DNA of 57,709 nt from Mycolicibacterium chlorophenolicum (GCF_001044235.1 NZ_JYNL01000067.1:1-57709), one strand, 5' to 3'; shown: positions 34,143 to 42,914, counted from the stretch's first letter. The notes: a model not told the origin generated them from the letters alone. Translations and numbers: made by a program.

Positions 34143-35345
34143 CTACCGGGCGACGACGACCGAGGAGCCGTGGCCGAACAGGCCCTGGTTGGCGGTGACG
34201 CCGACCGTGGCGCCGTCCACCTGACGGCCGGTGGCCCGCCCGCGCAGCTGCCAGCTCAACTCGCAGACCTGCGCGATGGCTTGCGCCGGAATGGCTTCGC
34301 CGAAGCTCGCGAGGCCGCCGGAGGCGTTGACCGGGACGCGGCCGCCGATGGTGGTCGCTCCGCTGCGCAGCAGATGCTCGGCCTCACCCTTGGCGCACAG
34401 CCCGAGATGCTCGTACCAGTCGAGTTCCAGCGCGGTGGACAGGTCGTAGACCTCGGCCAGACTCAGGTCCTCCGGCCCGATGCCTGCCTCGGCGTAGGCG
34501 GCGTCGAGGATCTGATCCTTGAACACCCGCTCGGGGCCCGGTACCACGGCGGTGGAATCCGTTGCGATGTCCGGCAATTCGGGCAAATGCTGCGGGTACT
34601 GCGGCGACTGCAGGCTCACCGCGCGCACCGACGGCACACCCTCGACCGAGCCGAGGTGCTTCTCGGCGAAGGCCTTGCTCGCCACGATCAGCGCGGCAGC
34701 GCCATCCGAGGTCGCGCAGATGTCCAGCAGCCGCAACGGATCCGACACCACGGGGCTGGCCAGCACGTCGTCGACGGTGGCTTCTTTGCGGTAGCGGGCG
34801 TTCGGGTTGTTCAGACCGTGCCGCGCGTTCTTGACCTTCACCGTGGCGAAGTCCTCGAGAGTGGCGCCGTAGAGATCCATGCGGCGCCTCGCCAGCAGGG
34901 CGAAGTACACGGTGTTGGTCGCGCCGATGAGATGGAAGCGCTGCCAGTCGGGATCGTTCTTGCGCTCCCCGCCGACGGGCGCGAAGAAGCCCTTGGGGGT
35001 GGTGTCGGCTCCGATCACGAGGGCGACGTCGCAGAAGCCGGCCAGGATCTGCGCCCGTGCGCTCTGCAGTGCCTGGGATCCGCTGGCGCATGCCGCGTAG
35101 CTCGACGTGACGGGAATGCCGTTCCATCCCAGCTTCTGGGCGAAGGTCGCGCCGGCGACGAAGCCGGGGTAGCCGTTGCGGATCGTGTCCGCGCCGGCCA
35201 CGAGCTGGATCTGGCGCCAGTCCAGACCGGCCTCGGCCAGCGCCGCGCGGGCGGCGACGACGCCGTACTCGGTGAAGTCGCGCCCCCACTTGCCCCACGG
35301 GTGCATGCCGGCGCCGAGGATGTAGACGGGATCGGGTGTGCTCAT
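34143..35345 (-). CDS. Thiolase-fold lipid-transfer protein (acetyl-CoA acetyltransferase-like)
   Basis: A 400-residue thiolase-superfamily protein of the SCP-x/Ltp type, corresponding to M. tuberculosis Rv1627c by synteny. The nucleophile is Cys86 in 'SYAACASGSQA'. The C-terminal domain has 'VNASGGLASFGEAIPAQ' and 'TVGVTANQGLFGHGSS' in place of the classic CxG active-site cysteine motif of degradative thiolases. That fits aldolase/thiolase partners that work with a DUF35 subunit on steroid or acyl-CoA side chains. The ATG at 35345 overlaps the DUF35 stop by four bases, supporting a two-subunit complex. The KstR-type box upstream suggests a role in sterol or cholesterol breakdown. Confidence 0.88.
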   Translation of the reverse strand: MSTPDPVYILGAGMHPWGKWGRDFTEYGVVAARAALAEAGLDWRQIQLVAGADTIRNGYPGFVAGATFAQKLGWNGIPVTSSYAACASGSQALQSARAQILAGFCDVALVIGADTTPKGFFAPVGGERKNDPDWQRFHLIGATNTVYFALLARRRMDLYGATLEDFATVKVKNARHGLNNPNARYRKEATVDDVLASPVVSDPLRLLDICATSDGAAALIVASKAFAEKHLGSVEGVPSVRAVSLQSPQYPQHLPELPDIATDSTAVVPGPERVFKDQILDAAYAEAGIGPEDLSLAEVYDLSTALELDWYEHLGLCAKGEAEHLLRSGATTIGGRVPVNASGGLASFGEAIPAQAIAQVCELSWQLRGRATGRQVDGATVGVTANQGLFGHGSSVVVAR

Positions 35346-35779
35346 CGGGCGATCCTCCACGCGTGCACGATGCGCTCGACTCCGTCGTCGTCGACGTAGA
35401 GCGGCATCGTGGTCAGTTCCATCTCCATGCCGACCTTCAGGTCGGCGGCCAGCGTGCCCTCGACGACCTTGCCGAGCACGATCAACCCTTCTTCGGCCAA
35501 CTCGACCGCCGCGACCGCAAAGGGCTCGAACGGATCCGGCGACGGGTACGGCGGCGGTGGCGCGTAGCGGTTCTCCGTGTAGCTCCACAGCGTGCCCCGC
35601 CGGGACAGCGGCACCTGCGCGAGGTCGTCGCCATCGCAGCCGGGGTTGGGGCAGTTGTTGGTGCGCGGCGGGAACACGTAGGTCCCGCACTGGTGACACT
35701 TGGCGCCGATCAGATAGGCCTGACCCGACCCGTCGGTGGCGAACCAGCCGTCGACTGCAGGTTGTGTGGATGCTGACAC
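35342..35779 (-). CDS. DUF35 zinc-ribbon/OB-fold protein, partner of the thiolase
   Basis: A 145-residue acyl-CoA-associated OB-fold protein. The rubredoxin-like zinc ribbon has Cys28, Cys31, Cys43 and Cys48 ('CHQCGTY...CPNPGC'), and is followed by the OB fold with 'RRGTLWSYTENRY' and 'VVEGTLAADLKVGMEM'. DUF35 proteins form complexes with thiolase-like Ltp enzymes in steroid side-chain degradation. The GTG at 35779 gives 'MSASTQPAVDGWFATD'. The frame is open further upstream but that part would run through the KstR box and lacks homology. It corresponds to Rv1628c, which I recall as a KstR-regulated gene. Confidence 0.88.
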   Translation of the reverse strand: MSASTQPAVDGWFATDGSGQAYLIGAKCHQCGTYVFPPRTNNCPNPGCDGDDLAQVPLSRRGTLWSYTENRYAPPPPYPSPDPFEPFAVAAVELAEEGLIVLGKVVEGTLAADLKVGMEMELTTMPLYVDDDGVERIVHAWRIAR

Positions 35780-35810
35780 GCGGTCAGCGTACCCAGTCGG
35801 GCCCGAAAAC

Positions 35811-35824
35811 TGAAACGTGTTCCA
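35811..35824. promoter_or_regulatory. KstR-type operator (TnnAACnnGTTnnA)
   Basis: TGAAACGTGTTCCA fits the published KstR consensus TnnAACnnGTTnnA at every fixed position, and the flanks extend the symmetry (ACTG to the left, CAGT to the right). It lies 32 bases upstream of the DUF35 start, suited to repression of the DUF35-thiolase-DUF167 unit until a sterol-derived CoA inducer is present. KstR itself is not in this window. Confidence 0.8.
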
Positions 35825-35921
35825 GTTTGGAAGTTGGGATCGGTAGCGATCGGCTCCGGATGCACTGATGCCGGAGTAGCGTCCCCGCCACAGCCGGGGG
35901 CCGGAGCGATCGGAGACACCC

Positions 35922-36266
35922 ATGGGACTGTTCAAGAAGGCCAAAGAGGCGGCGCAGCAGGGCATGGTGCACGTGCACGGCGCCGGGCCGGTCGATCCTG
36001 CCGTATCCGGCGGACCGTCGACGCGTTCAGTCGCTGCCGACGACCCGATCTGGGAGCCGATCAACGGGGTGTCGCTGCAGGACTACGCCAGCCTCGCCCG
36101 CGACGCGCAGGCCCGCGGAGTCACCGATGAGGCCGGCATGATCGCTCTCGCATCGGAGCGGGGCTGGAACCCCGCCGACACCAAAGCCGCTCTGGACGGC
36201 TGGGTGCAGCGGATGGGCGAGTCGATGGCGGTGGGTCAGCAGTTCCGGAGACTCCTCGGCTACTGA
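35922..36266 (+). CDS. Conserved hypothetical protein, 114 aa
   Basis: A soluble 114-residue protein with a clear start: ATG at 35922 preceded by GGAG. The N-terminus is an amphipathic basic helix ('MGLFKKAKEAAQQGM'). A flexible stretch follows, then a helical domain with 'WEPINGVSLQDYASLAR', 'EAGMIALASERGWNPADT' and 'ALDGWVQRM'. The pattern 'W-P-I-x-GVSL' plus a small three-helix bundle looks like a domain I have seen in mycobacterial hypotheticals (possibly DUF6620), but I cannot name a function. It is divergent from the KstR-box operon and converges with a hydrolase gene (7-base overlap). Confidence 0.6.
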   Translation: MGLFKKAKEAAQQGMVHVHGAGPVDPAVSGGPSTRSVAADDPIWEPINGVSLQDYASLARDAQARGVTDEAGMIALASERGWNPADTKAALDGWVQRMGESMAVGQQFRRLLGY

Positions 36267-36937
36267 GGGCTGACCTCGAGCAGGATGCGCAGCAGATCCT
36301 CGGGCTTGTCCCGCATCAGGTTGTGCTTGCCGTCCAGTTCGTGGACCACCCAGGACGGGTCGTGCCGCACCCGCTCGTAGGAGGGGCGTAGCGGCGAGTC
36401 GCCCGGCCAGTCCAGCGCATAGACGAAGACGCGGCTGCGGAACCGGCTCAGTTCGCCGCGCAGGCGCAGTGGTTGCAGCACCGTCGCCAGGGGATGCGAC
36501 GTGGCCCGGTCGTCGAAGAACGGCATCGGCGGGACGCCGAATCCGGTGTCGTCGACAGCGACGTACCACTGCCGCTCCTCGTCGTTGACCAGGTCCCAGC
36601 ATGCGTCGCCGTCGCGGGGTACCAAGGCGTCGAGAAACACCAGCGAGTCGACCCGATCGGGGATTCGGTCGGCGGCTCCGGTGATCACCATGCCGCCGTA
36701 GCTGTGCCCGACGAGGATCAGGTGGTCGTCTGCGGCGGAGTCGTTGTCGATGGCGGCGAGGACATCGGCGATGTGGGTGTCGAGGTTGACTCCGCCGGGC
36801 AGCAGGTGCGCGCGTTCGGCGACGCCGGTGAGGGTGATCGCCAGCACACGGTGACCGGCGTCCCGCAGGGACGTTGACAGCTCGTCGAAACACCAAGCAC
36901 CGTGGCACATTCCGGGCACGAGGATGTAGGTGGACAT
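36260..36937 (-). CDS. Alpha/beta fold hydrolase (EstC-like)
   Basis: A 225-residue single-domain alpha/beta hydrolase. The opening 'MSTYILVPGMCHGAWCFDEL' contains the oxyanion-region 'PGMCHGAW'. The nucleophile Ser lies in 'VGHSYGGMV', and 'DGKHNLMRDKPEDL' near the end supplies the catalytic His. This pattern is seen in plant-type esterase/hydroxynitrile-lyase-like and salicylate-methylesterase-like enzymes, and in many bacterial esterases. The ATG at 36937 follows GGAGG; an upstream in-frame ATG at 37006 adds an unlikely basic tail. A LysR gene is transcribed divergently 86 bases away and probably regulates it. Confidence 0.85.
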   Translation of the reverse strand: MSTYILVPGMCHGAWCFDELSTSLRDAGHRVLAITLTGVAERAHLLPGGVNLDTHIADVLAAIDNDSAADDHLILVGHSYGGMVITGAADRIPDRVDSLVFLDALVPRDGDACWDLVNDEERQWYVAVDDTGFGVPPMPFFDDRATSHPLATVLQPLRLRGELSRFRSRVFVYALDWPGDSPLRPSYERVRHDPSWVVHELDGKHNLMRDKPEDLLRILLEVSPQ

Positions 36938-37023
36938 CGGGTCCTCCTTCCTCCTTAGAGGGTGCGCCGGCCGCCATCGATACGTCCAATACATGTTGAT
37001 GCGCATGGCGATAAGCTGAAGTT

Positions 37024-37902
37024 ATGGAGCTACGTCAGCTCGAGTATTTCGTCGCCGTCGTCGAGGAAGGCAGTTTCACCCGGGCCGCCCAGCGCGAGCG
37101 CGTCGCCCAGCCTGCGGTGAGTGCGCAGATCCAGCGCCTCGAGCGGCAGGTGGGCCAGCCTCTGCTGACGCGGTCGAGCCGCGAGGTCCGCCTCACCCAG
37201 GCCGGTGCCGCGATGCTGCCGCACGCGCGGGCCGCACTCGCCGCCGTCCGCGACGCCCGGCAGGCGGTCGACGAGGTGGCGAACCTGGTGCGGGGCACGG
37301 TGGCGATCGGCACGGTGACATTGCATCCGGTCGACGTGGCGCACCTGATGGCCGATTTTCACCGCGCCCATCCCGGCGTCGAGATCAGCCTGCGCACCGA
37401 CAACTCCGACGTCCTGCTGGCCGAACTCGCCGACGGGAGACTCGACGCGGCCATCGTGTCCATCGCTGTCGACGAGGCGCCGGCGGATCTGGACTGTGCG
37501 GTGATCACCGACGAGAGCATCGAGCCCGCCGTCGCGTCGAGTCATCCGCTGCGCGCGCGGAAGACGTTGTCGCTCAGTCAGTTGTGTGAGCACCCGCTGA
37601 TCTCGCTCCCGGTCGGGACGGGGCTGCGATCGCGGCTCGACGCGGCCTGCGCGGCGGCAGGGCTGCGGCCCCGTATCGCGTTCGAGGCCTCCAGCCCCGA
37701 CGAACTCGCGCAGCTGGCGCGCCACGGGCTCGGTGTGGCGATACTGCCGCGATCGATGGCGCGCGGCACCGCCGGACTGCACTCGATGCGGCTCACCCCG
37801 CACCTGCGCGGCCGGCTGGTGTGGGCATGGCGCCGGGAGACGACCAGCCCGGCGGCGCGAGCGTTCTGCACGCTCGCGCGGCGGGCGATCAGCCCCGCGT
37901 AG
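37024..37902 (+). CDS. LysR-family transcriptional regulator
   Basis: A 292-residue LysR-type regulator. The winged helix-turn-helix occupies residues 1-60 ('MELRQLEYFVAVVEEGSFTR', 'AQPAVSAQIQRLERQVG', 'LLTRSSREVRLTQAG'), and a periplasmic-binding-like effector domain fills the rest. It is transcribed divergently from the alpha/beta hydrolase at 36260-36937. The 86-base gap contains the palindrome ATGCGCAT (36999-37006) within a CATG-N8-CATG frame, a possible binding site. LysR proteins usually control the divergent neighbour and themselves. The ligand is unknown. The 3' end overlaps the convergent TetR gene by 14 bases. Confidence 0.9.
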   Translation: MELRQLEYFVAVVEEGSFTRAAQRERVAQPAVSAQIQRLERQVGQPLLTRSSREVRLTQAGAAMLPHARAALAAVRDARQAVDEVANLVRGTVAIGTVTLHPVDVAHLMADFHRAHPGVEISLRTDNSDVLLAELADGRLDAAIVSIAVDEAPADLDCAVITDESIEPAVASSHPLRARKTLSLSQLCEHPLISLPVGTGLRSRLDAACAAAGLRPRIAFEASSPDELAQLARHGLGVAILPRSMARGTAGLHSMRLTPHLRGRLVWAWRRETTSPAARAFCTLARRAISPA

Positions 37903-38473
37903 CCTGCAGTCCGCGGATGAGGGCGTCGATCGTCTGATCGAAAGTCGCTGCGGCGTCGGGTGTCTGGAGAACGCCGGCGAGTTCGAGGGTGACGGCGCCG
38001 TGCTGGCCGTTCCACATGGCCTGTGCTGCGTGGACCGGGTCGAGCCCGCGGCGCAGGGTCAGGCCCCTGACCATCTCGACCAGGGTCTCGAACACCTCGC
38101 GCCCGCGTGTCGTCACGGGTGACGTGGGGTCGGCTGCCGGGGATCCGACGTCGAAGATCAACGTGTACCGGGCGGGGTGTGACAGGGCGTATCGGCGGTA
38201 TCCGCGGCTGGCCCGGCGCAACCTGTCGGCGGGTCCATCGTCCGGTCCGACGTCGATGGCCGCGGCGAGATCGTCGAACGCCCGGATCGCGAGCGCGGCG
38301 AGCAGCCCGTCCTTGTTCGAGAACCTGTTGTAGACGCCCATCGGCGCGACGCCCGCTTGGCGGGCGACGGCTCGCACCGTGACGGCCGCGACGCCATCCC
38401 GATCGAGCACGATCTCGGCCGCGTCGAGCAACGCGGCCGAGACCTGTTCACTGGCGGTCCGATGTCGGGGCAC
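37889..38473 (-). CDS. TetR-family transcriptional regulator
   Basis: A 194-residue repressor. The DNA-binding domain spans about 5-60: 'TASEQVSAALLDAAEIVL', then the recognition part 'TVRAVARQAGVAPMGVYN' and 'FSNKDGLLAALAIRAF'. A helical ligand-binding domain has the TetR_C_33-like style ('HPARYTLIFDVG', 'AMWNGQHGAVTLELAG'). The GTG at 38473 is preferred; the frame is open upstream but lies inside the hydrolase gene. It is two bases downstream of the alpha/beta hydrolase, so they form one operon. The 23-bp palindrome at 39295-39317 is its likely operator. Confidence 0.88.
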   Translation of the reverse strand: MPRHRTASEQVSAALLDAAEIVLDRDGVAAVTVRAVARQAGVAPMGVYNRFSNKDGLLAALAIRAFDDLAAAIDVGPDDGPADRLRRASRGYRRYALSHPARYTLIFDVGSPAADPTSPVTTRGREVFETLVEMVRGLTLRRGLDPVHAAQAMWNGQHGAVTLELAGVLQTPDAAATFDQTIDALIRGLQATRG

Positions 38474-38475
38474 CG

Positions 38476-39276
38476 TCAGGCCACCTCGACCACGCCCCGG
38501 CGCGCCAGCCAGGCCAACGTCTCGTCGGCGACGTCCCGCCAGCCGTGATCGATGGTCAGGGAGTGTCCGCGGCCGTCGAACTCGTGGAAGTCCGTCACGG
38601 CCTCGGAGTCCCGGTAGAGCCGGTGCGCGGCCTTCGTCGACACCAGCGGCACGGTGTGGTCGGCGGTGCCTCCGGTGATGAGCAGCGGTCCTCGGGTGGC
38701 GTTGGCGGTGTCGACGCGAGCCGGCGAATGCGGAGCGAAGTTGGCCGTCGCCGCCTCGAACAGCGGCTTGCCGGGCGAGGGGATCGACCACTGCTCCCAC
38801 AGCGCATCGGATTCGGCGGAGCTCAGCGCATTGCCGAATCCGTAGCGCCACTGCGACGGCGTCAGCGCCGTGGCGCGCCCCCGGTTGAGCGGGTTGCCCA
38901 GCACCGGCAGGGCCGATCGGAGTTGGGTGAGCGGCAGCGGCTTCACCCCTTTGACGGGTGCGGGGTCGATGGCCACGGCGGCCGCGGCCTTGTTCTCGCC
39001 GAGCAGCTTCTGGGCGATCAGCCCGCCGAAGGAATGTCCGATCACCACGGGCGGCGTGTCGAACTGCTCGAGAACCCGCGCGTAGTGGGCGGTGAGCTCG
39101 TCGATGCCGAATCCGGCCTGGGCGGAGGCGTGGTGGCGGGTCTCCTCGACGGTGGGCAGTTCGCCCGGCCAGGCCGGGGCGATCGCGTGATGGCCGTGTT
39201 CGGCGAAGTAGGTGATCCAGGGCTCCCAGGAGGTGTGGGCGACCCAGAGTCCGTGGATGAAGACGATGTTCGTCAT
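38476..39276 (-). CDS. Alpha/beta fold hydrolase
   Basis: A 266-residue alpha/beta hydrolase. 'MTNIVFIHGLWVAHTSWEPW' carries the oxyanion HG motif. The nucleophile is in 'VIGHSFGGLIAQKL', the catalytic Asp in 'GGTADHTVP' and the His in 'FDGRGHSLTID'. The style suggests an esterase or an enzyme on small hydrophobic substrates, but substrate and stereochemistry are unknown. It is the first gene of a two-gene operon with its own TetR repressor, behind a palindromic operator. The ATG at 39276 follows a CAGGAG ribosome site on the minus strand. Confidence 0.88.
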   Translation of the reverse strand: MTNIVFIHGLWVAHTSWEPWITYFAEHGHHAIAPAWPGELPTVEETRHHASAQAGFGIDELTAHYARVLEQFDTPPVVIGHSFGGLIAQKLLGENKAAAAVAIDPAPVKGVKPLPLTQLRSALPVLGNPLNRGRATALTPSQWRYGFGNALSSAESDALWEQWSIPSPGKPLFEAATANFAPHSPARVDTANATRGPLLITGGTADHTVPLVSTKAAHRLYRDSEAVTDFHEFDGRGHSLTIDHGWRDVADETLAWLARRGVVEVA

Positions 39277-39294
39277 GGCGGTGCGCTCCTGATC

Positions 39295-39317
39295 CTTATA
39301 GAACAGTGTTACATAAG
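39295..39317. promoter_or_regulatory. 23-bp palindromic operator, likely for the TetR regulator
   Basis: Half-sites CTTATAGAACA and (opposite strand) CTTATGTAACA are identical at 9 of 11 positions around a single central base (39306). The palindrome starts 19 bases upstream of the hydrolase ATG and contains TATAAG on the minus strand, a good -10 element, so bound repressor would block the promoter. This is a classic TetR autoregulation layout. Confidence 0.75.
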
Positions 39318-39399
39318 ATCGACATGGGCTGTAACCGCCCGCCCCCTGCGTTCATTCCCGATGAATCGGGTGTCGGCCCCGGTGCTTAGAGTGAAGGCC

Positions 39400-42108
39400 G
39401 TGAGCCCAGCCAAGACCGCATCGGCGACCGACGAGAAGCCCACCTTGATGCTGCTGGACGGCAACTCCCTGGCGTTTCGCGCGTTCTACGCGCTGCCGGC
39501 CGAGAACTTCAAGACCCAGGGCGGGCTGACCACCAACGCGGTCTACGGATTCACCGCCATGCTCATCAACCTGCTACGTGACGAGCAGCCGAGTCACATC
39601 GCCGCGGCCTTCGACGTCTCGCGGCAGACCTTCCGGAAAGAGAAGTACCCGGAGTACAAGGAGGGCCGGTCGGCCACCCCCGACGAATTCCGCGGCCAGA
39701 TCGACATCACCAAGGAGGTGCTCGGGGCGCTGGGCATCACGGTGCTGGCCGAGGTGGGCTTCGAGGCCGACGACATCATCGCCACCCTGGCCACGCAGGC
39801 CGAGAACGAGGGCTACCGGGTGCTGGTGGTCACCGGAGACCGGGACTCGCTGCAGCTGGTCAGCGACGACGTCACCGTGCTGTACCCGCGCAAGGGGGTC
39901 AGCGAACTGACCCGGTTCACCCCGGAGGCCGTGGTCGAGAAGTACGGGCTGACACCGTCGCAGTACCCCGACTTCGCGGCGCTGCGCGGCGACCCCAGTG
40001 ACAACCTGCCGGGCATCCCGGGGGTGGGGGAGAAGACGGCCACCAAGTGGATCGCCGAGTACGGCTCGCTGCAGGCGCTGGTCGACAACGTGGACAAGGT
40101 GAAAGGCAAGGTCGGCGATGCGCTGCGCGCCCACCTGTCCAGCGTGGTGCTCAACCGGGAGCTCACCGACCTGGTCAAGGAGGTGCCGCTGGCCCAGACG
40201 CCGGACACGCTGCGGATGCAGCCGTGGAACCGGGACCAGATCCACCGGTTGTTCGACGACCTGGAGTTCCGGGTGCTGCGCGACCGGCTGTTCGACACCC
40301 TGGCCTCGGCCGATCCCGAGGTCGAGGAGGGCTTCGACGTCCGCGGTGAGGCGTTGCAGCCCGGGACGCTGGCGGGCTGGCTCGACGAGCACAGCGACGG
40401 GCGCCGCTCCGGGCTGGCCGTGGTTGGCAATCACCTCGCCTTCGACAGCGACACCACCGCGATCGCCATCGTCGCGCCCGACGGCGAGGGCCGTTACCTC
40501 GACACCACCACGCTGGACCCGGCCGACGAGGCCGCGCTGGTGTCGTGGCTCGCCGATCCCACCCAGCCCAAGGCGCTGCACGAGGCGAAGCTCGCGATGC
40601 ACGACCTGGAAGGTCGGGGCTGGCCGGTGGCCGGCATCACCTCCGACACCGCGCTGGCCGCCTACCTGGTCCGGCCCGGTCAGCGCAGTTTCACCCTCGA
40701 CGACCTGTCCCTGCGCTACCTGAAGCGGGAGCTGCGTGCGGACAACCCTGAGCAACAACAGCTTTCGCTGCTCGACGACTCCGACGGCGTGGACGACCAG
40801 GCCGTGCAGACGCTGCTGCTGCGTGCCAGCGCGGTGATGGACCTCGCCGACGCGCTCGACGAGGAGCTCGCCCGTATCGACTCCTCGGCGCTGCTGGGCA
40901 GCATGGAGCTGCCCGTCCAGCGGGTGCTGGCCGACCTCGAGACCGCCGGCATCGCCGTCGACCTGGACACCCTCACCGAACTGCAGGGCGAGTTCGCCGG
41001 TCAGATCCGCGACGCCGCCGAGGCCGCGTACGCGGTGATCGGCAAGCAGATCAATCTCGGCTCACCGAAGCAGCTGCAGGTGGTGCTCTTCGACGAGCTC
41101 GAGATGCCGAAGACCAAACGCACCAAGACCGGCTACACCACGGATGCCGACGCCGTGCAGAGCCTCTTCGAGAAGACCGGCCACCCGTTCCTGCAGCATC
41201 TGCTCGCCCATCGGGACGCCACCCGGCTGAAGGTCACCGTCGACGGGCTGCTCAACTCGATCGCCTCCGACGGCCGGATCCATACCACGTTCAACCAGAC
41301 GATCGCCGCCACCGGGCGGCTGTCCTCGACGGAACCGAACCTGCAGAACATCCCGATCCGCACCGAAGCCGGACGACGGATCCGGGACGCATTCGTCGTC
41401 GGCGCCGGCTACGCGGAGCTGATGACCGCCGACTACAGCCAGATCGAGATGCGCATCATGGCGCACCTCTCGCAGGACGCAGGCCTGATCGAGGCGTTCA
41501 ACACCGGCGAGGATCTGCACTCCTTCGTCGCGTCCCGGGCGTTCGACGTCCCGATCGACGAGGTGACGCCGGATCTGCGACGGCGGGTGAAGGCCATGTC
41601 CTACGGGCTGGCCTACGGGCTGAGTGCCTACGGGCTCGCGGCGCAGTTGAAGATCTCCACCGAAGAGGCCAAGGTCCAGATGGACCAGTACTTCGCGCGT
41701 TTCGGCGGGATCCGCGACTACCTGCGCGACGTCGTCGACCAGGCTCGCAAGGACGGCTACACCTCGACGGTGTTCGGACGCAGGCGCTACCTCCCCGAAC
41801 TCGACAGCAGCAATCGCAACGTGCGCGAGGCTGCCGAGCGGGCCGCGCTGAACGCACCGATCCAGGGCAGCGCGGCCGACCTCATCAAGGTCGCGATGAT
41901 CAATGTCGACGCCGCGATCAAAGAGGCGGGGTTGTCGTCGCGCATGTTGTTGCAGGTGCACGACGAACTCCTCTTCGAGGTCGTCGACGGCGAACGGGAC
42001 GCCCTGGAGGTGCTGGTGCGTGAGCACATGGGCAACGCCTACCCGCTGAACGTGCCGCTCGAGGTGTCGGTGGGCTACGGCCGCAGCTGGGATGCGGCGG
42101 CGCACTGA
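39400..42108 (+). CDS. polA: DNA polymerase I
   Basis: DNA polymerase I fills gaps and removes RNA primers in replication and repair. The 902-residue protein begins with a 5'-nuclease domain ('LMLLDGNSLAFRAFYALPA', 'VVTGDRDSLQLVSDD', 'GIPGVGEKTATKW'). The middle 3'-5' exonuclease-like domain lacks the DxE motif, so proofreading is probably absent as in other mycobacteria. The polymerase domain has motif A 'TADYSQIEMRIMAHLS', motif B 'RRRVKAMSYGLAYG' and motif C 'LQVHDELLFE'. The GTG at 39400 gives 'MSPAKTASATDEKPT', aligned with M. tuberculosis PolA as recalled. Its stop overlaps the thioesterase start by one base (TGATG). Confidence 0.97.
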   Translation: MSPAKTASATDEKPTLMLLDGNSLAFRAFYALPAENFKTQGGLTTNAVYGFTAMLINLLRDEQPSHIAAAFDVSRQTFRKEKYPEYKEGRSATPDEFRGQIDITKEVLGALGITVLAEVGFEADDIIATLATQAENEGYRVLVVTGDRDSLQLVSDDVTVLYPRKGVSELTRFTPEAVVEKYGLTPSQYPDFAALRGDPSDNLPGIPGVGEKTATKWIAEYGSLQALVDNVDKVKGKVGDALRAHLSSVVLNRELTDLVKEVPLAQTPDTLRMQPWNRDQIHRLFDDLEFRVLRDRLFDTLASADPEVEEGFDVRGEALQPGTLAGWLDEHSDGRRSGLAVVGNHLAFDSDTTAIAIVAPDGEGRYLDTTTLDPADEAALVSWLADPTQPKALHEAKLAMHDLEGRGWPVAGITSDTALAAYLVRPGQRSFTLDDLSLRYLKRELRADNPEQQQLSLLDDSDGVDDQAVQTLLLRASAVMDLADALDEELARIDSSALLGSMELPVQRVLADLETAGIAVDLDTLTELQGEFAGQIRDAAEAAYAVIGKQINLGSPKQLQVVLFDELEMPKTKRTKTGYTTDADAVQSLFEKTGHPFLQHLLAHRDATRLKVTVDGLLNSIASDGRIHTTFNQTIAATGRLSSTEPNLQNIPIRTEAGRRIRDAFVVGAGYAELMTADYSQIEMRIMAHLSQDAGLIEAFNTGEDLHSFVASRAFDVPIDEVTPDLRRRVKAMSYGLAYGLSAYGLAAQLKISTEEAKVQMDQYFARFGGIRDYLRDVVDQARKDGYTSTVFGRRRYLPELDSSNRNVREAAERAALNAPIQGSAADLIKVAMINVDAAIKEAGLSSRMLLQVHDELLFEVVDGERDALEVLVREHMGNAYPLNVPLEVSVGYGRSWDAAAH

Positions 42109-42914
42109 TGACGGGTCACTCCTTCGACGATGCGGTCGCGCTGCAGCACACCGCGCCCGGCCGGATGCGCGCCAAGACCAGCACCGACTGGGCGAACATG
42201 GTGGGGCCGTTCGGCGGCCTGACCGCGGCGCTCATGCTGCGCGCGGTGGAGGAGCAACCGGACCGGATCGGTGAGCCTCTGTCGTTGACCGTGAACTTCG
42301 CCGCGCCGATCACCGACGGCGACCTCGACATCACCGCGACCGCCGTGCGGACCAACCGCACCAACCAGCACTGGCTGGTCGAGCTGTCCCAGGACGGCGT
42401 CGTGACGACCACGGCGACAACGGTTTTCGGCATCCGCAGGGACACGTGGTCGGAGACCGAGGCCTCGCCGTGGCAGGTGCCCGCGCCCGAGGGGATCGCT
42501 CCGACGGGTCTGCACCCGACGATCGCGTGGGCGCGCAACTTCGAGATGCGCTTCGTCGAGGGTGCGGTCCCCGGCGCCGATGCTGAACCGTCGCCGTCGT
42601 CGGTGTCCACGCTGTGGGTGCGCGACGTGCACGGACGTGGTCTCGACTTCGCCTCGCTCACCGCGGTCAGCGACGTCTTCTACCCGCGGGTGTACCTGCG
42701 CCGCGGCGCGGTGTCCCCGGCGGGAACGATCTCGCTGACCACGTACTTCCACGCCGACAGCGGCGACCTCGCCGCGATCGGCGGGGACTTCGTGCTCGCC
42801 CGCGCGCACGCGAGTCGCTTCTCGCGCGGCTACTTCGATCAGTCCGCGCAGCTGTGGAGCCGGGCCGGCGAACTGCTGGTGTCCACCCATCAGATGGTCT
42901 ATTTCAAGACCTAG
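42108..42914 (+). CDS. Acyl-CoA thioesterase family protein (double hot-dog)
   Basis: A 268-residue TesB-like protein. The N-terminal hot-dog contains 'TSTDWANMVGPFGGLTAALM' and 'PLSLTVNFAAPITDGDLDIT'. The C-terminal fold has 'FASLTAVSDVFYPRVYLRRG' and 'TISLTTYFHADSGDLAAIG'. This pattern is that of the Acyl-CoA_Thio/4HBT_3 (TesB-like) branch, whose substrates are mostly unknown. The Asp of 'AVSDVFYP' occupies the position of the catalytic Asp in TesB. The ATG overlaps the polA stop by one base, so it is translationally coupled to polA although functionally unrelated. Confidence 0.82.
   Translation: MTGHSFDDAVALQHTAPGRMRAKTSTDWANMVGPFGGLTAALMLRAVEEQPDRIGEPLSLTVNFAAPITDGDLDITATAVRTNRTNQHWLVELSQDGVVTTTATTVFGIRRDTWSETEASPWQVPAPEGIAPTGLHPTIAWARNFEMRFVEGAVPGADAEPSPSSVSTLWVRDVHGRGLDFASLTAVSDVFYPRVYLRRGAVSPAGTISLTTYFHADSGDLAAIGGDFVLARAHASRFSRGYFDQSAQLWSRAGELLVSTHQMVYFKT

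Noticed and set aside
34562..35868. Plus-strand frames over the thiolase/DUF35 genes
   Set aside because: Arg/Pro/Ala-rich shadows; the minus strand carries convincing thiolase and zinc-ribbon proteins with coupled starts.
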